Position numbers and translations under genes: made by a program
Notes under the pieces: generated by a model
The model's database searches: none
What the model was told of the DNA's origin: nothing
The model's input: the letters and a program-made list of their open reading frames with translations, nothing else
Part shown: piece after piece, positions 29,659-41,285 of the stretch
How positions within the stretch are numbered: the first letter of the stretch is position 1
Layout: the number at the start of each line of letters is the position of its first letter
Assembly: GCA_963573385.1 (NCBI GenBank)
Contig: CAUYLG010066009.1
Coordinates: 1 to 64,000 of the forward strand
Reading direction: 5' to 3'
From: Cacajao melanocephalus
Lineage: Eukaryota > Chordata > Mammalia > Primates > Pitheciidae
Length of the DNA stretch: 64,000 bases

Positions 29659-30204
29659 TTATGGACAGTGTCTTACGGGGCCTGAATTGTGTCTTCTCTA
29701 GGTTAAAGAAGAGGAGCCAAATCATTTGCTAATTAATGAGCTATCTCTGCTAGAGAGAAAGTTCCCTCCTAGGTGGCTGCTATGCTTAACCTCGTGGATA
29801 TTCCTACTGTTTGACCTGTACAGTTTGCTGCCAGTGTGCAGAGCCATGGGCCTTTGTGACAGGACAGGATTACTCTGGCAGGGAGATCACACAGGAGGAG
29901 GGGTGGCATGTCAATGGTGGGCATGATATTGGCCACTTGGAAGGTCTAGCTGGCAAGCGGGGGGCTGTCAGCTGCAAGAATTTGAAGTGCCTTGAGTGTG
30001 AACCAGGGATGTGGTTAGGGCATAGGATGGACCTCAGTGGTTCTGAGGTGGGAGAACTAATGATGGAGCCCAGAAGGAGAGACTTGAAAATTGAAAGGTA
30101 TTGGAATGCGTCAATCTGAAAGGATATTGCTTTTTAAGTTGGATCAAGGTCCCTAAGGATTAAATCAGTAATTCTTTAACTGCAAGATATAGGAAAGGCC
30201 AACC
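29659..30204. other. No confident feature
   Basis: Slightly G-rich region with a 102-codon plus frame (29811-30119) rich in Cys and Gly. I do not recognise the protein, and there is no splice or promoter context. Treated as chance. Confidence 0.45.
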
Positions 30205-30628
30205 AGGTCTTTCATACAGTATGATTTCAACTATACGACATTATGGAAAAAGCAAAACTATGGGGATACTAAATGATTCAGTGGTTGCCAGTGGTTGTGT
30301 GGAGGAAAGGAGGAAGAGGCAGGGCAGAGGGGATTTTTAGGGCAGGGAAACTATTCTCTGTGGTTATGCAAGGGTGGATACATGTCCCTGTACATTTGTC
30401 AAAACCCACAGAATGTTCAACACCAAGGATGGTGTAAACTATGGACTATATGTGATAATGATGTGTCAGCGCAGGTTCATCCATCTTATCACATATCCCA
30501 CCCTCATGTAGCACGTTGATAGTGGTGGAGGCTAGTCAGGGTTGGGGGAAGAGGAGTGGGGGAACTATATTTTCTCCTCAATTGTGTGATTTTAAAAGTG
30601 CCCTAAAAGCGTCTATTTAGAAAACATA
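30205..30628 (+). mobile_element. L1M LINE 3' end
   Basis: Plus-strand L1M 3' UTR: ATGATTTCAACTATACGACA, GTGGTTGCCAGTGGTTG, GATTTTTAGGGCAGGGAAAC, ACATTTGTCAAAACCCACAG, GTGATAATGATGTGTCA and GATTTTAAAAGTGCCCTAAA. The 5' part is absent. Confidence 0.88.
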
Positions 30629-32168
30629 TCTTTCCTTTTCTCATCTTAATTATAACTTGGGCCTTGTACCATGAGTATTGCTTTAAACAAATGATTCCTG
30701 TTTTTTTAGGTCAGACCTAAAATGAACTGGGTAAATTACAGTAAATGCTGAATGAAGTTGTCTCTAGATACTCTCTTGACAATCTATTTGTGACTTCTGG
30801 GCATGTTTGTAACTTTCCTAGACACAATTAAATCCTACCATTCACAATTTTCGTGTATAAGCATTTCAGACCCATGAAAGAAAGAAGGCAAAACATTCTT
30901 TAAGGAAAATAATGGCACATAAGTGTGAGCACAATACATTCTTCCCTGGTCTATATTTTGCCAAAACAAATAGTTATCTATAAATTCAGTAAAAAAAAAT
31001 TGTTGACGCTGTGCATTTCATACATTTCAAAGGGTTGCTTTGCTATTGCTAGATGTAGTTACGGTGGAAGAGACAAGTTGAATTCTGACAAATGGAATAC
31101 AAGTCCTGAATGGGTGAAATAATGCTGTGGTTGGAACTTTCACCTGAAGAACAATCATCATCAGTAACTAGCCCAAGTGACCGCTGGTTTGAGAGGCATC
31201 AGCTGCCAAAAAACTGCATGTTTAACAACAGTACCAGGGCACCCTGCCAACATTTCCTCAGGAGTTAACTCGTCAGATAAATCTTTTAATGAAAGCAAAG
31301 GTGTATTGGTAAATGTGAAACAACCAGCTCTCTGGAGATGAGATCCTGATTTATAGCATTTTACAATGCCCACCATGCTCCCACCAGTAAATACTTCAAC
31401 CAAGCTGACTTTCCACTTACCAACATGACATCACTGCATCACTGAATGTGGAGCTGGAGAGTGATTTGCAGTTGGATTCCCAGAGCTGGTACATACTGGC
31501 CCCAGCACACCACTGAATGAAAGGTTCTTTCCATCAGCTCCAAAAATAGGAAGGGGAAAATTAATTATTGTATTTTATGGAAACTATCTTTTTTTTTTCT
31601 GGTTTTATGCACTGCAAATACTTCTTTTTCTTGGGCTTAAAAGGTGGATATTTTTCATTACCTCTTTTTGTGCTTCTTCCCAGGAAATCCACAACTGCCC
31701 TCCCTTGGATCTCCCATCACCCGTCAAAGCAGCAACCTATGTAATCTTATGTCTTCTTTTAGTGCCATTGTGTAATTTAGCTGTCAGGTGGCTAATTAGA
31801 ACCAGTCTAATTGTAGAGGTGCTGTAGATATAACACTGAATAAAGGTTAGACCACGAATGATTTAGAAGACAGGGCAAAATTCCCTGATACAATGGCAGT
31901 GTCCACATGATTCAATAGTATCTCATTGATTTACTGAATTGAATGGGAAAAAACAAAACAGCTTTTACAGTGTCATGAAGGCTATGTGACTAACAGGGTA
32001 ATTAATATCCATATTAATATGTATTATGAGCACCTTGTATGCTGTAGGGTACAGGAAAAGTAATTTTTATGTTATTAAAAACAGAGGTTTTCATCTTCCT
32101 GCATATGCAACAGGCTGTGAAAAATAATTAGTGAATACAGTTTTGGGTGAAGAGCAGCTGAAATCAGC
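30629..32168. other. No feature seen (1.5 kb)
   Basis: Unique-looking sequence. The minus frames here (for example 31161-31403) show no recognisable domains. Confidence 0.5.
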
Positions 32169-32624
32169 TGTGAAAGGAAAATAAATCTTGGGACCCCCAA
32201 ATCATTAAGCAAAAGAGAAAATTCAAGCTGGGAACCTCTTAAGGCAAACCTGTCTCCCATTCTATTCAAAGTCATCCCGCTGCTCACTGAGATACATGCA
32301 ATTTGATTGCCTCCTTTGGAAAGGCTAGTCTCAAACTCAAAAGGGTGCAAACCTTTGTCTCTCACCTACCTGTGACCTGGAAGCCCCCTCCCCGCTTCGA
32401 GTTGAGTTGACCTGCCTTTCTGGACTGAACCAATGTACGTTTTACATATATCAATTGAATCTCTTATCTCCCTAAAACGTAAAAAACGAAACTGTGCCCT
32501 GACTACCTTGGGCAGATGTTGTCAGGACTTCCTGAAGTTGTGTCACAGGTGCACATCCTCAATCTTTGCAAAATAAACTTTCCAAATTAACTGAGACCTG
32601 TCTCTGATATTCTGAGTTGACACA
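32169..32624 (+). mobile_element. ERV1-type solo LTR
   Basis: TGTG...CACA boundaries at 32169 and 32624. It contains AAGCTGGGAACCTCTTAAGG, CCATTCTATTCAAAGTCATC, CCTGTGACCTGGAAGCCCCC, AACCAATGTACGTTTTACAT, TTGCAAAATAAACTTTCC (polyA signal AATAAA) and GAGACCTGTCTCTGATAT, an order I know from a common ERV1-like LTR. No matching TSD is obvious. A minus frame (32075-32365) is a shadow of this element. Confidence 0.72.
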
Positions 32625-33235
32625 ACTTTGTTGATTTTCTTCCAGAAAATTGCTCATGTATTCTGCAGGGAATGAGGAGCGTAATGTCCCTAGGGTTTCT
32701 CTCAAGGATAGTGAAACTCACGTGCTATAAGATGAAAAATAAGAAGTTTGGGGACCATAATGTAAATGGTAAATATCTTTCGTTTGGAAATTTTCATTGA
32801 TCCTCACTACAATTTCTATTTGATTCTGCATGTGATAGGTATAAGCCTTGATTCTGTATGATTCTTCTGAGTCTGAGCTCAGAAATCATAGCCTTCTTTA
32901 AAATAAGCTGAACATACTTATTTCATCCAAATACTTATTTCTTTTCTTGAAACAGGGTTAACTTTGACTCAGAAAGCTTTCACGCATATTTCCAATTATC
33001 AAAATAATTTGGTTAGGCATAGTGCTCCTAATGAAAAAAATACAGAATCATTTAAAGATGATTTGGTGTTCATTATTGTCAGATGCATATTTGTTTCTTA
33101 GACAAGAGAAAAAGAGAGAGGTAGAGAATTGTTTTAAACATAAAGCTAGGTATAGTTAATAAACTTAAAAATCTTTAGACTTTTAAAACTGTTTTAAAAA
33201 ATGTCCCCACAGAAACATATAAATGGTTCAAACAG
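32625..33235. other. No feature seen
   Basis: AT-rich unique-looking sequence. Confidence 0.5.
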
Positions 33236-33245
33236 AAGAACATTT

Positions 33246-33535
<290 letters not shown>

Positions 33536-33545
33536 AAGAACATTT

Positions 33546-35229
33546 ATTTTATTAAAAAGTATATAGTTTTCAATATTGCTTTATTAATTAGATGTTTTAA
33601 TACTACTGAATACAGCATTTCAGTAATATCCTTTTCCTCAGTAAATACCAGCAGGACTATATAAAAATAATGCCTTAACATCTTTGAAACTGCACAATTT
33701 TAAATAAAGAGACCACTTCTCCCCTAACAATTTTTAAGGGAGTAGAGATTTCCAAATGACAAATAAGTTTATCAAAAACCATAATGGATTACAAATTATG
33801 AAAAAGTATAAAATTCCTTGTGAATAAAACTGCATTTTTGGTAATTATCATAGAAATGACTTATGTGGCTGACTGGTAGAGGTAGAATAAACTTTAAGCC
33901 AATAAAAATTTGATAAAAAGAAACATTTCTCTCCTTTATAATTGCTCTCTCCACGTTAATCATTATGACAAATGGATTCATTATTTGGTTCAAATGAACA
34001 CATTTCTAACATGAATTCTTACTGACCTTATCTAGTCAACTTTCAGGAAGATACAAGCTTAGTTCTAATGAATATTTATGTCCTGCACAATCTCGTGGGG
34101 TGACTATGTCATTAGTGAGATCATGTAACTCTCTTTGGCTTGCAGGATAAATGTCAATAAAAGTAACAGCCCCATGAAATTGGAAGGCACATTAACTGCT
34201 TTCCTGAAGGAGGCATATAAGAGGTCATTCTGAGAGTGCTGTGACTTTACAGTGGCCTATGGAAAATGGCCACATAATTCAAAGAAAGTATGAAAGTTTG
34301 GGCTGCCCTTTTAGGAGAATACATCAATATTTCATTGAAACTAAAGATTGAATCTGTTATTAAAAAAAGAAAGAAAGAAAGAAAGAAAAAGCAGAACAGG
34401 AGACAGGGCAGGGGTGTTTGTGGCCTGGGGAAGAAAGTGGTAATGAAAACACAAAAGGTGAGGCTAATGAAGTGTGCTGAGCATGACCCTGACTTTCTAT
34501 CAGTTGCCACTGCTTGAAACCTGAACTCCCAATATGCGATTTCTGGGAGACCAAGGTTCTTGCTGTCTCTGAAAGTGGTTTGCTTTAAACCACACTTCCT
34601 GATGAAGAGAGCGATGAGAGTCTTTCAACTTTTCAAGGTCTCAGTGAAGTAGAAATGTCGAAAACATCCTTCTCCAGTCTCTCCCACTTATTTTAGTTGC
34701 CAGACCAATCCCTTGGTTTGGATTTCTGTAAAAGTAGTTTTTGGAACACAGATTTGGACACAGGCGTTGGCTAGTTCATCCAAAAGGCACAAGTGAGGAA
34801 GTGGGGAACTGAAACAGGGAAGGAAGCAAAGAGGATATGAAGGCGTAGGTTGTCGTTGGGCTCAATTCTGCTGATGACCTCCTAGTAGGATGGAGAACCT
34901 GGGCTTTATCTCCCCTGTTCTCTCACCCTTTGGCTGGGCATTGCTCCTAGGGGTGTTATCTTCCTGGCATTTCTTCCATGGCCAGGAATGTCTGGCTGAC
35001 AAACTACAGTGATGCTGGGGAACCCTAAAGCAGAGAGAAGAGCCCCTAGTGGTGGGAAACTGCCATGAAGCTGAGGGAATAAAACCTTTCGGGTCAATGA
35101 AGAACCTTTTGGAAATCCTAGCATGGGAAAAGGTCAACACGCATACTTCACATATCAGAAGGCTGTGTTCAAAGTATCAGCTGTTCAACCATATTCCAAT
35201 ACTGCTTGCAAGTTCAATAGAAACTAGGA
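33546..35229. other. Mostly unassigned; (AAAG)n at 34362-34390
   Basis: No recognisable transposon. A short (AAAG)n run at 34362-34390 creates Lys-rich and Phe/Ser-rich artefact frames on the two strands. Confidence 0.5.
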
Positions 35230-35580
35230 AACAAACACGAGGAGAGATTAGGTGACTCATGGTCACAAGTCGTCTCCCCACCCAGGACTAGGGGGGCAAA
35301 CATCAGCAACTCAGAATTACTGGGGATATAAGCCCAGGTGGCCCTGACCAACGACATCAACCCACTCGGATCTCCTTCCAGTCTGTGGAAGCTTTATCTT
35401 CCCTTGTTCTGTAAATTGCATCGCTGCTCACTCTCTCGGTCCGTGAACTCTTGTTTGGAGCTGGAACACTCACCGTGGGGGTAAGGCTGTCTGCTCGATT
35501 CTTCAAGCAAGGGAAGCCAAGAACCTGAGCCCGGAGCCCAAGCTGTGGATCTGGTTACAAAGCTAAGGACTTTTTTGCAG
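35230..35580 (+). mobile_element. Probable ERV1-type LTR remnant
   Basis: A TATA-like GATATAAGCCC at about 35326, then CTGCTCACTCTCTCGGTCCG, GAGCTGGAACACTCACCG and GCTGTCTGCTCGATTCTTCA follow the R/U5 layout of ERV1 LTRs. The 5' limit and family are uncertain. No internal sequence is seen. Confidence 0.58.
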
Positions 35581-35764
35581 GGTAGCCCTGAAAAAATTCA
35601 GACGACTGGAGGGGCTATAAAGGTACAGCTATTTTCTTTTCAGCAACTTTAAGCACGAGGAGAAGAGTAACATTATATAATTCCTCCATGGTTCTTGTTT
35701 TGATTGTCTGACAAATAGAATAAATGTCCCCTTAATGCACCTTTCTTTTCCATTGATAGTGCTG

Positions 35765-35825
35765 TGACATTTTCTGCTTCAGTTTTCTCATCTGTAACAT
35801 GGAGATAAACAATAATGTATATATA
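35765..35825 (+). mobile_element. MIR fragment
   Basis: TTCTGCTTCAGTTTTCTCAT and CTGTAACATGGAGATAA match the MIR core (CAGTTTCCTCATCTGTAAAATGG). Confidence 0.75.
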
Positions 35826-36022
35826 GGGCTGCCAGAAAAAAAATACAGAAAATTCAGTTAAATTTGAATTTTTTACAAGAACAAATAATTTTTAGTATAA
35901 ATATGTCCCATGCAATATTTGAGACATACTAAAAAATATATTGTTTATATTAAATTTAAATGTAACTGAATTTAAATTTCAGTTACATTTAAATTTTCTG
36001 TATTTTTGTTTGCAAATCTGAA
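35826..36022. mobile_element. Palindromic MITE (hAT-like) with extra inverted arm
   Basis: About 197 bp. The left half (GGGCTGCCAG, ATACAG, TTCAGTTAAATTTGAATT, TTTTTAGTATAAATATGTCC) is roughly the reverse complement of the right half (GAGACATACTAAAAAATATA, TAAATGTAACTGAAT, TTTTCTGTAT). It belongs to a palindromic family I recognise but do not name. Within the right arm, AAATTTAAATGTAACTGAA (35952-35970) is repeated as its exact reverse complement at 35978-35996, an addition of roughly 20 bp not expected from the palindrome. Confidence 0.75.
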
Positions 36023-36144
36023 AACTCTATTAATATAAATAGACATATTGTAAATAATGATATATAAAAACATATGATAATATTACAAACTATAAACATT
36101 GAAATTATAATAGAATCAGCATTGTACACTGAAAGTACATTACT

Positions 36145-36275
36145 TTTACGTTAATAACTTTGTGATACTGGGCGCGTTCTTGCTTTATGCTTCAATATTC
36201 TTGTCTGTAAAACGAAGATTAAAAAATGGTCATTGAGAGTTTATCTGCTAGTATGTGTAAAACTACTGGCGCAAA
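36145..36275 (+). mobile_element. MIR SINE fragment
   Basis: TAACTTTGTGATACTGGGCG, TTCAATATTCTTGTCTGTAA and AACGAAGATTAAAAAATGG follow the MIR core (TGTGACCTTGGGCAAG..CTCAGTTTC..CATCTGTAAAATGG). Confidence 0.8.
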
Positions 36276-37130
36276 ATTAGAGTATAGTGGATAATAGGTT
36301 ATTAAATGTCTGGCTTATAGTGATCGTTGAAGCCATTCTACAGAGAGTAATGTCTATGCTTCTAATTTTCATTTTTTTAAAAGATATAAATGGAATTGAG
36401 AGAGACAGTGCAGTTATTCCTGATAAAAATTTTAGAATGAAGTTACCCTACCAGAAGAGAGGAGTTTGATGTTTGATGTTTCCTTCAATTTTCAGTTGAA
36501 AGACATTATTCCTTACTAGTAAAGTATATTTGTGCAGATTTTCATTTGATGGTTGAGAAAATAAGAGTTAAAGATCAGAATAATTGTTCTATTGCATTTT
36601 CCTTGTCAGGTATAGTTACCTTCCCACAAATTAGCACAATGATACATAATTTCTTTTCTAGCTATTTATTTTATCTTAAAAACAGTTTGGTTTTAGTGGT
36701 TTTTATAAAATTAACAGGCATAAGTTAATGAAACTACATTTTTACCACCTACAATGACATGCAATGACTTTCACAGCAGAACGTTGTGATAACAGGCATG
36801 TATCAGCAGTCATGCCCACTTGGATTGGATGCTGGCCGAAAATAACTTGTGTTTAATTCTGCTTTCACTATGAAATAGGCCAGTAAGGCAGGAGGAAATA
36901 AAAATAAACTAGCCTGATTTCAGCTCCCACATATAAAAAGTTTGGAAGTAATAATTTCCATTCTTACAAGAAGGAAAAGCTATCACTTCTTAAAATCCAT
37001 CAATTACTTCTTAAACACATTAGAGGACAGAGGTCACAGGGTAAACTGCCACACCAAAATCTGGAGACAGGTGATTCACAAAGTTACAGGAAAGATCAGC
37101 TTATACCTACTATATACCCTTATTCATAAA
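36276..37130. other. No feature seen
   Basis: AT-rich unique-looking sequence. Confidence 0.5.
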
Positions 37131-37166
37131 AAATAAAAAGAAGTTTCTGGAGCCATTAACTGGTAG
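37131..37166 (+). repeat. 36-bp dispersed duplication, copy 1
   Basis: Matches 37760-37795 at 35 of 36 bases in direct orientation, 629 bp apart. It lies just outside the left end of the L1M ORF1 block. Confidence 0.92.
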
Positions 37167-38485
37167 GAAAACTTAAATAGCGATTTTGCCTAATTGTTGG
37201 AAGCTGAGTATTGAACAGTGTGGTAAGAAACTCCTGGAGGCTTCAGTCACTGGGGGTAATGGGGAGGCTTTAACTCCAGGAAACCCACCAGGTTGTCATA
37301 GTGAAGATCCTAGAATGAGCTCTTTTTGGTTCTGCTAGGGGGAAGGGAAGAATAACCCTTGTGAAATATACCCAGAACTTAATCTCTTCAGGGAAAAGCC
37401 TTTTGCCACAGCTTTATCCCATGTAAGGGAAGGACATTTATTCAGTTCTAGCCCACTCTAGTCTTCGTGTCTCTACCAAGGAGAGCAAAGAGTCAATAGG
37501 GGTCAGAGACTTAAAGAAATATATTGGAAATACTAAGACAAGGAAGGAAGTAGAGGGCAGGGAGAAAAAATTATACTGCTAGAGAAATACCTGTAAAGGT
37601 CCTAGCCTTGAGAGCCAGGGCCATTAAGTGATTGAGATTTAATTAAAAGATTGTAGAATGCTGCCTCCAACAAACATAACTTAATAAATCACACCAACAG
37701 GACTCTGTTATAACACTGTATGTATTACATACAGCAAATAGCTACCAGATAGTCATAGAAAATAAAAAGATGTTTCTGGAGCCATTAACTGGTAGATGCT
37801 CAGACTCTTTCTGAGGAGAAATTTAAAAGCCCAAAGTCAATGAGGGGAGACAAAAGTAAAGACCCCGGAGTAATTTTAAGACTTGACACCTCTAGCTACA
37901 GCAAACACTAAACCTACCTCAACTCCTGTATAATTAACATGACCCCTCAACTAAAGGATTATTTATGTCAATTTCTGTTACCTGATATGACATATCTGGC
38001 TTTAAATAGAAAAAAAATTACAAGATATGCCCCCCAAAAGGAAGAAAAATATAGTCTGAGAGACAAAGCAATTATCAGAACCAAACTGAGATATAACACA
38101 GTTGTTGAAATTATCAGACAGGGAATTTAAAGTAACTATGATTAAGATATTAAGTGTTCCAATAGAGAAAGTAGATAACATGTAAGAACAGATCAATGTA
38201 AGATGATAGGAAAAACTCTGAGAAATAATATGGAAGAAATAACAGAAATAAAAGACACTGTAAAAGAAACGAACGACTCCTTTGATGGGTTCATTAGAGG
38301 ACCTGACGCAGAACAAACAAGGCTAAGTGGGTTCGAAGACAAGTCAAGAGAAACTTCTCAAACTGAAATGCAAAGAGAATAACGCATGTAAAAACAGTGT
38401 AAAACATCCAAGAGCTTTGGGACAATTCTAAAAGGTGTAACATACATATACCTCTAATACCACTGAAGGGGAGAAAATATAATTT
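37167..38485 (+). mobile_element. L1M/HAL1-type LINE, 5' UTR and ORF1 region
   Basis: Plus-strand old L1: CCACCAGGTTGTCATAGTGA, GATCCTAGAATGAGCTC, AGCTTTATCCCATGTAAGGG, then ORF1 sequence: GACTTGACACCTCTAGCTAC, TTGTTGAAATTATCAGACAG, GGAATTTAAAGTAACTATGA, CTTCTCAAACTGAAATGCAA and GGGACAATTCTAAAAGG. Short open stretches remain (about 63 codons at 37939) but the frame is broken. A 36-bp insertion copied from 37131 sits at 37760. Confidence 0.85.
37760..37795 (+). repeat. 36-bp dispersed duplication, copy 2 (inserted)
   Basis: Sits inside L1M sequence between segments that are adjacent in the remembered L1 consensus (ATCAT..AGATGCTCA), so this copy looks like the insertion and 37131-37166 the template. 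Confidence 0.85.
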
Positions 38486-39235
38486 CTTTTCTCAGGGCTC
38501 ATAAGTTCTTAGTTGAGACACTCCAGAAAACAAAAATCAGATTAACAAGAGGAAAAACAGCAGAAGTTTATTGACACCTGCTGTATCCATTATATGGGCA
38601 AGACGCTTCAAAAGATCAACAAATCCAAAGATGCCATTTTTGAAAAAACTAGTAAAATAGACTGCAAACTAGACTAATAAAGAAGAAAAGAGAGGAGGTT
38701 CAAATAAACATAATCAGAAATGATAAGGGAGATGTTACCACTGGCCCCATAGAAAAACAAACAACCATCAGAGAATATTATAAGTTTCAGCTGAAGGCAG
38801 CCTAGATCCCCTTTACATTTAGTTAATAAGTAAAGCAAATAGCTAGGGTATGTGGGGGAGTTTACCTAACTAACTTAATTACTCATGTGGTCTTAGGACT
38901 AACCTTTGAGCTGGATGGCCCTCTTGGAGGGAGGTTAACTAGGGATATTATCAACTAATGGTGTTTGCTTTGGCCATCAGAACCTGGCCTTTAATCTTTC
39001 TCTACAAGTGTGTTGACTTATAGCCTTTGTTATTAAATCTATATTGAATAAATGGGAAAGGGACGAGCTTGTGAGTGTTATGTAGCTGTGATCTCTCTCT
39101 GAGTTAAGCTCACAATGCCTTGGCCCACTTGTTCACTGTATTCTGTGTTTGAGTGTATTTATTCATCCATTGCAGAATCAGAGTTTGCAGGAGGGACCCC
39201 CACAGGTGGGTCATGACCCCAACATGATCAACGTC
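38486..39235 (+). mobile_element. Possible LTR-derived sequence with an L1 ORF2 piece inside
   Basis: 38486-38600 and 38791-39235 resemble LTR material (AACAAAAATCAGATTAACAA, AGAAGTTTATTGACACCTG; later AATAAATGGGAAAGGGACG, GTTTGCAGGAGGGACCCCC, ending GACCCCAACA). Family not identified. 38605-38790 is L1 ORF2 sequence from the endonuclease/RT side (AGACTAATAAAGAAGAAAAG, AATCAGAAATGATAAGGG, CCATCAGAGAATATTATAAG). The order suggests nested or joined fragments. Confidence 0.45.
38605..38790 (+). mobile_element. L1 ORF2 fragment
   Basis: Plus-strand L1 ORF2 segment upstream of the RT core, about 185 bp, without continuation on either side. It could be the far end of the L1M at 37167 after a large internal deletion. 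Confidence 0.75.
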
Positions 39236-39244
39236 ACAATTTTC

Positions 39245-39487
39245 TCCTGTTTGGAATGGCTGTAATTACCCAATGCCTGCACCCTAGTTATATCCAGGAA
39301 GTGATTAACTTGCTTTTGATTTTACAGGCTTGTTGGTGGAGGGGACTTGCCTTGTCTCAGAGGAGACTTTGGACTTGGACTTTTGGGTTAATGCTGGAAT
39401 GAGTTTAGACTTTGGGGAACTGTTGGGAAGGCATGATTCCATTTTGAAATGTGAGGACATGAGATTTGAGAGGGGCCAGGGGTTGAA
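39245..39487 (+). mobile_element. MST (MaLR) internal region, 3' end
   Basis: Sequence preceding the LTR matches the MST-int 3' end: GACTTGCCTTGTCTCAGAGG, GACTTTGGACTTGGACTTTT, TTGGGAAGGCATGATTCC, GAAATGTGAGGACATGAGAT and GAGAGGGGCCAGGGG. It shows that the following LTR is a 3' LTR of a truncated provirus. No 5' LTR is present upstream. Confidence 0.85.
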
Positions 39488-39862
39488 TCATATGGTTTGG
39501 CTATGTCCCCACCCAAATCTAATCTTGAATTGTAGTTCCCATAACCCCCATGTGTCATGGGAGGGACCTGGTGGAAAGTAATTGAATCACTGAGGCAGTT
39601 ACCTCCATGCTGTTTTTGTGATAGTGAGTAAGTTCTCATGAGATATGACTGGTTTTATAAGGGGCTTATAACCCTTTTGCTCAGCACTTTTCTCTCTGCT
39701 GCCATGTGAAGAAAGATGTGTTTGCTTCCCCTTCTGCCATGATTGTAAGTTTCCTGAGGCCTCCCTAGCCATGAGGAACCATGAGTCAATTAAACCTCTT
39801 TCCTTTATAAATACCCTAGTCTCGGGTATGTCCTTATAGCTGTGTGAGAACAGACTAATACA
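39488..39862 (+). mobile_element. MST-type MaLR 3' LTR
   Basis: TCATATGGTTTGGCTATGTC at the start, CATGGGAGGGACCTGGTGGA, CTGCTGCCATGTGAAG, CAATTAAACCTCTTTCC (weak polyA signal), AGTCTCGGGTATGTCC and a terminal AACAGACTAATACA. Length and order fit THE1/MST LTRs. It abuts an L1 3' UTR directly at 39863. Confidence 0.94.
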
Positions 39863-39980
39863 GATGAGTTAGTAGGTGTAGCAAACCACCATGGCACACA
39901 TTTACCTACATAACAAACATGCACATCCTGCACATGTATCCTGGAACTTAAAATAAAAGAAAATTAAATTAAAAAATAAA
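39863..39980 (+). mobile_element. L1 3' tail fragment
   Basis: Begins mid 3' UTR (GATGAGTTAGTAGGTG) and runs through AAACCACCATGGCACACAT and CACATGTATCCTGGAACTT to an A-rich tail. The start coincides exactly with the LTR end. The missing upstream part of the L1 was not found on the far side of the MST, so a deletion is likely. Confidence 0.9.
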
Positions 39981-39992
39981 AAGTCTAAAAGT

Positions 39993-40672
39993 AAAAGATG
40001 CTGGGGAGGTTGTGGAGAAAAAGGAATGCTTTTACATGTTTGGTGGGGGGTGTAAATTAGTTCAGCCTTTGTGGAAAACAGTGTTGGCAATTCATCAAGG
40101 ACGTAAAGAGAGAAATACCATTCAACCTAGCAGTCTGATTACTGGGTATGTACCTGAGGGAATATAAGTGGTTCTTTTATAAAGACACATGCACAAGTAT
40201 GTTTACTGCAGCAGCAGAGAGATGGAATTAACCTAAATGCCCATCAGAGAAAGATCTATCCAACAATGATAGAGAGGATAAATAGAATATGGTATACACA
40301 TACCATGGAATACTATGCAGCCAGAGAAAGGAATGAGATCATCCTTTGCAGGGACATGGATGGAACTGGAGGTCATTATCATTGGCAAACTAATGAAGAA
40401 ACAGAAAACCAAATACCACATGTTCTCACTTATAAGTGGGAGCTAAATGATGAGAACACATGAACACATGGTGAAGAACAACACACACTGGGGCCTGTTG
40501 GAGGGTGGGGAGTGAGAAGAAGGAGAAGATTGGGAAGAATAGCTAGTAGATGGTAGGCTTCATACCTGGGCAATGGAATGATCTATGCAGCAGACTGCCA
40601 TGGCACACATTTACCTATGTAACAAACCTCCACATCCTGCATGCACATGTGCCCTGGAACTTAAAATGAAAC
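39993..40672 (+). mobile_element. L1 3' end, second copy in series
   Basis: Starts in ORF2 C-terminal sequence (GATGCTGGGGAGGTTGTGGA), contains CATGGAATACTATGCAGCCA and GGGACATGGATGGAACTGG, and goes through the 3' UTR to CACATGTGCCCTGGAACTT. 5' truncated. No good TSD or A-tail found. Confidence 0.94.
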
Positions 40673-40684
40673 TTGGAAATTTTA

Positions 40685-40917
40685 ACAAATGTGTTATATT
40701 TGCATATAACCAATGCTCATCCTCTCTTATACTTTCAATCATCTTTAGATTATGATATCTAAAAGAATGTAAATGCTATGTAAATATTCTGTTATTTTTC
40801 TTGTATTATTTGATTGGTACATTGTTTTTATTGGTTCTTTTTTGAACATTTTCAAAACCTTTGAAAATATTTGTTGAATCTGTAGATGTGAAACCTGTGG
40901 ACTATAAGGGTCAACTG
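40685..40917 (-). mobile_element. MER2/Tigger-type DNA transposon fragment
   Basis: TATATTTGCATATAACCAAT, TGTAAATGCTATGTAAATAT, AAATATTTGTTGAATCTGTA, GATGTGAAACCTGTGGAC and the terminal AGGGTCAACTG match the Tigger/MER2 3' half read in reverse. Nonautonomous, ancient. Confidence 0.82.
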
Positions 40918-41285
40918 AATTTTTAAAATAATGTAATTTGATTTCATGCCCTCTTAAGCAGAAAATAATTGAAGGCAAATTTCACTTTTTGGATGCCCCA
41001 GGATCATAATTATAAACACATGTCAATGCACCAGTGGTGATGCAGTGTTGACCCTTTCAATAGCAGGACCTCAACCGTGTCTACTACTGTCAGGTTAGTA
41101 CCCTCTAGAAGCCCTTCCAATATAGTTTCTGTGGGGCTGCACCACTGTGCAAACCATTATTTTTAAGTTCTTAGTTTTTGATATTATGAAAAAAGTCATA
41201 ATATTTGGAGGGATAAGGAAGGAAGGAGGGCTGGTACCCATACTGACATGGTATCTAATATATGCCAGGCCTTGAGCTTAGTAGT

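Noticed and set aside
29811..30119. 102-codon Cys/Gly-containing plus frame
   Set aside because: Looked at as a possible small secreted protein, but there is no signal peptide and no regular Cys spacing.
38002..38316. 104-codon minus frame rich in Phe/Ile/Ser
   Set aside because: Antisense of L1M ORF1 sequence; composition is what the reverse of an A-rich ORF gives.
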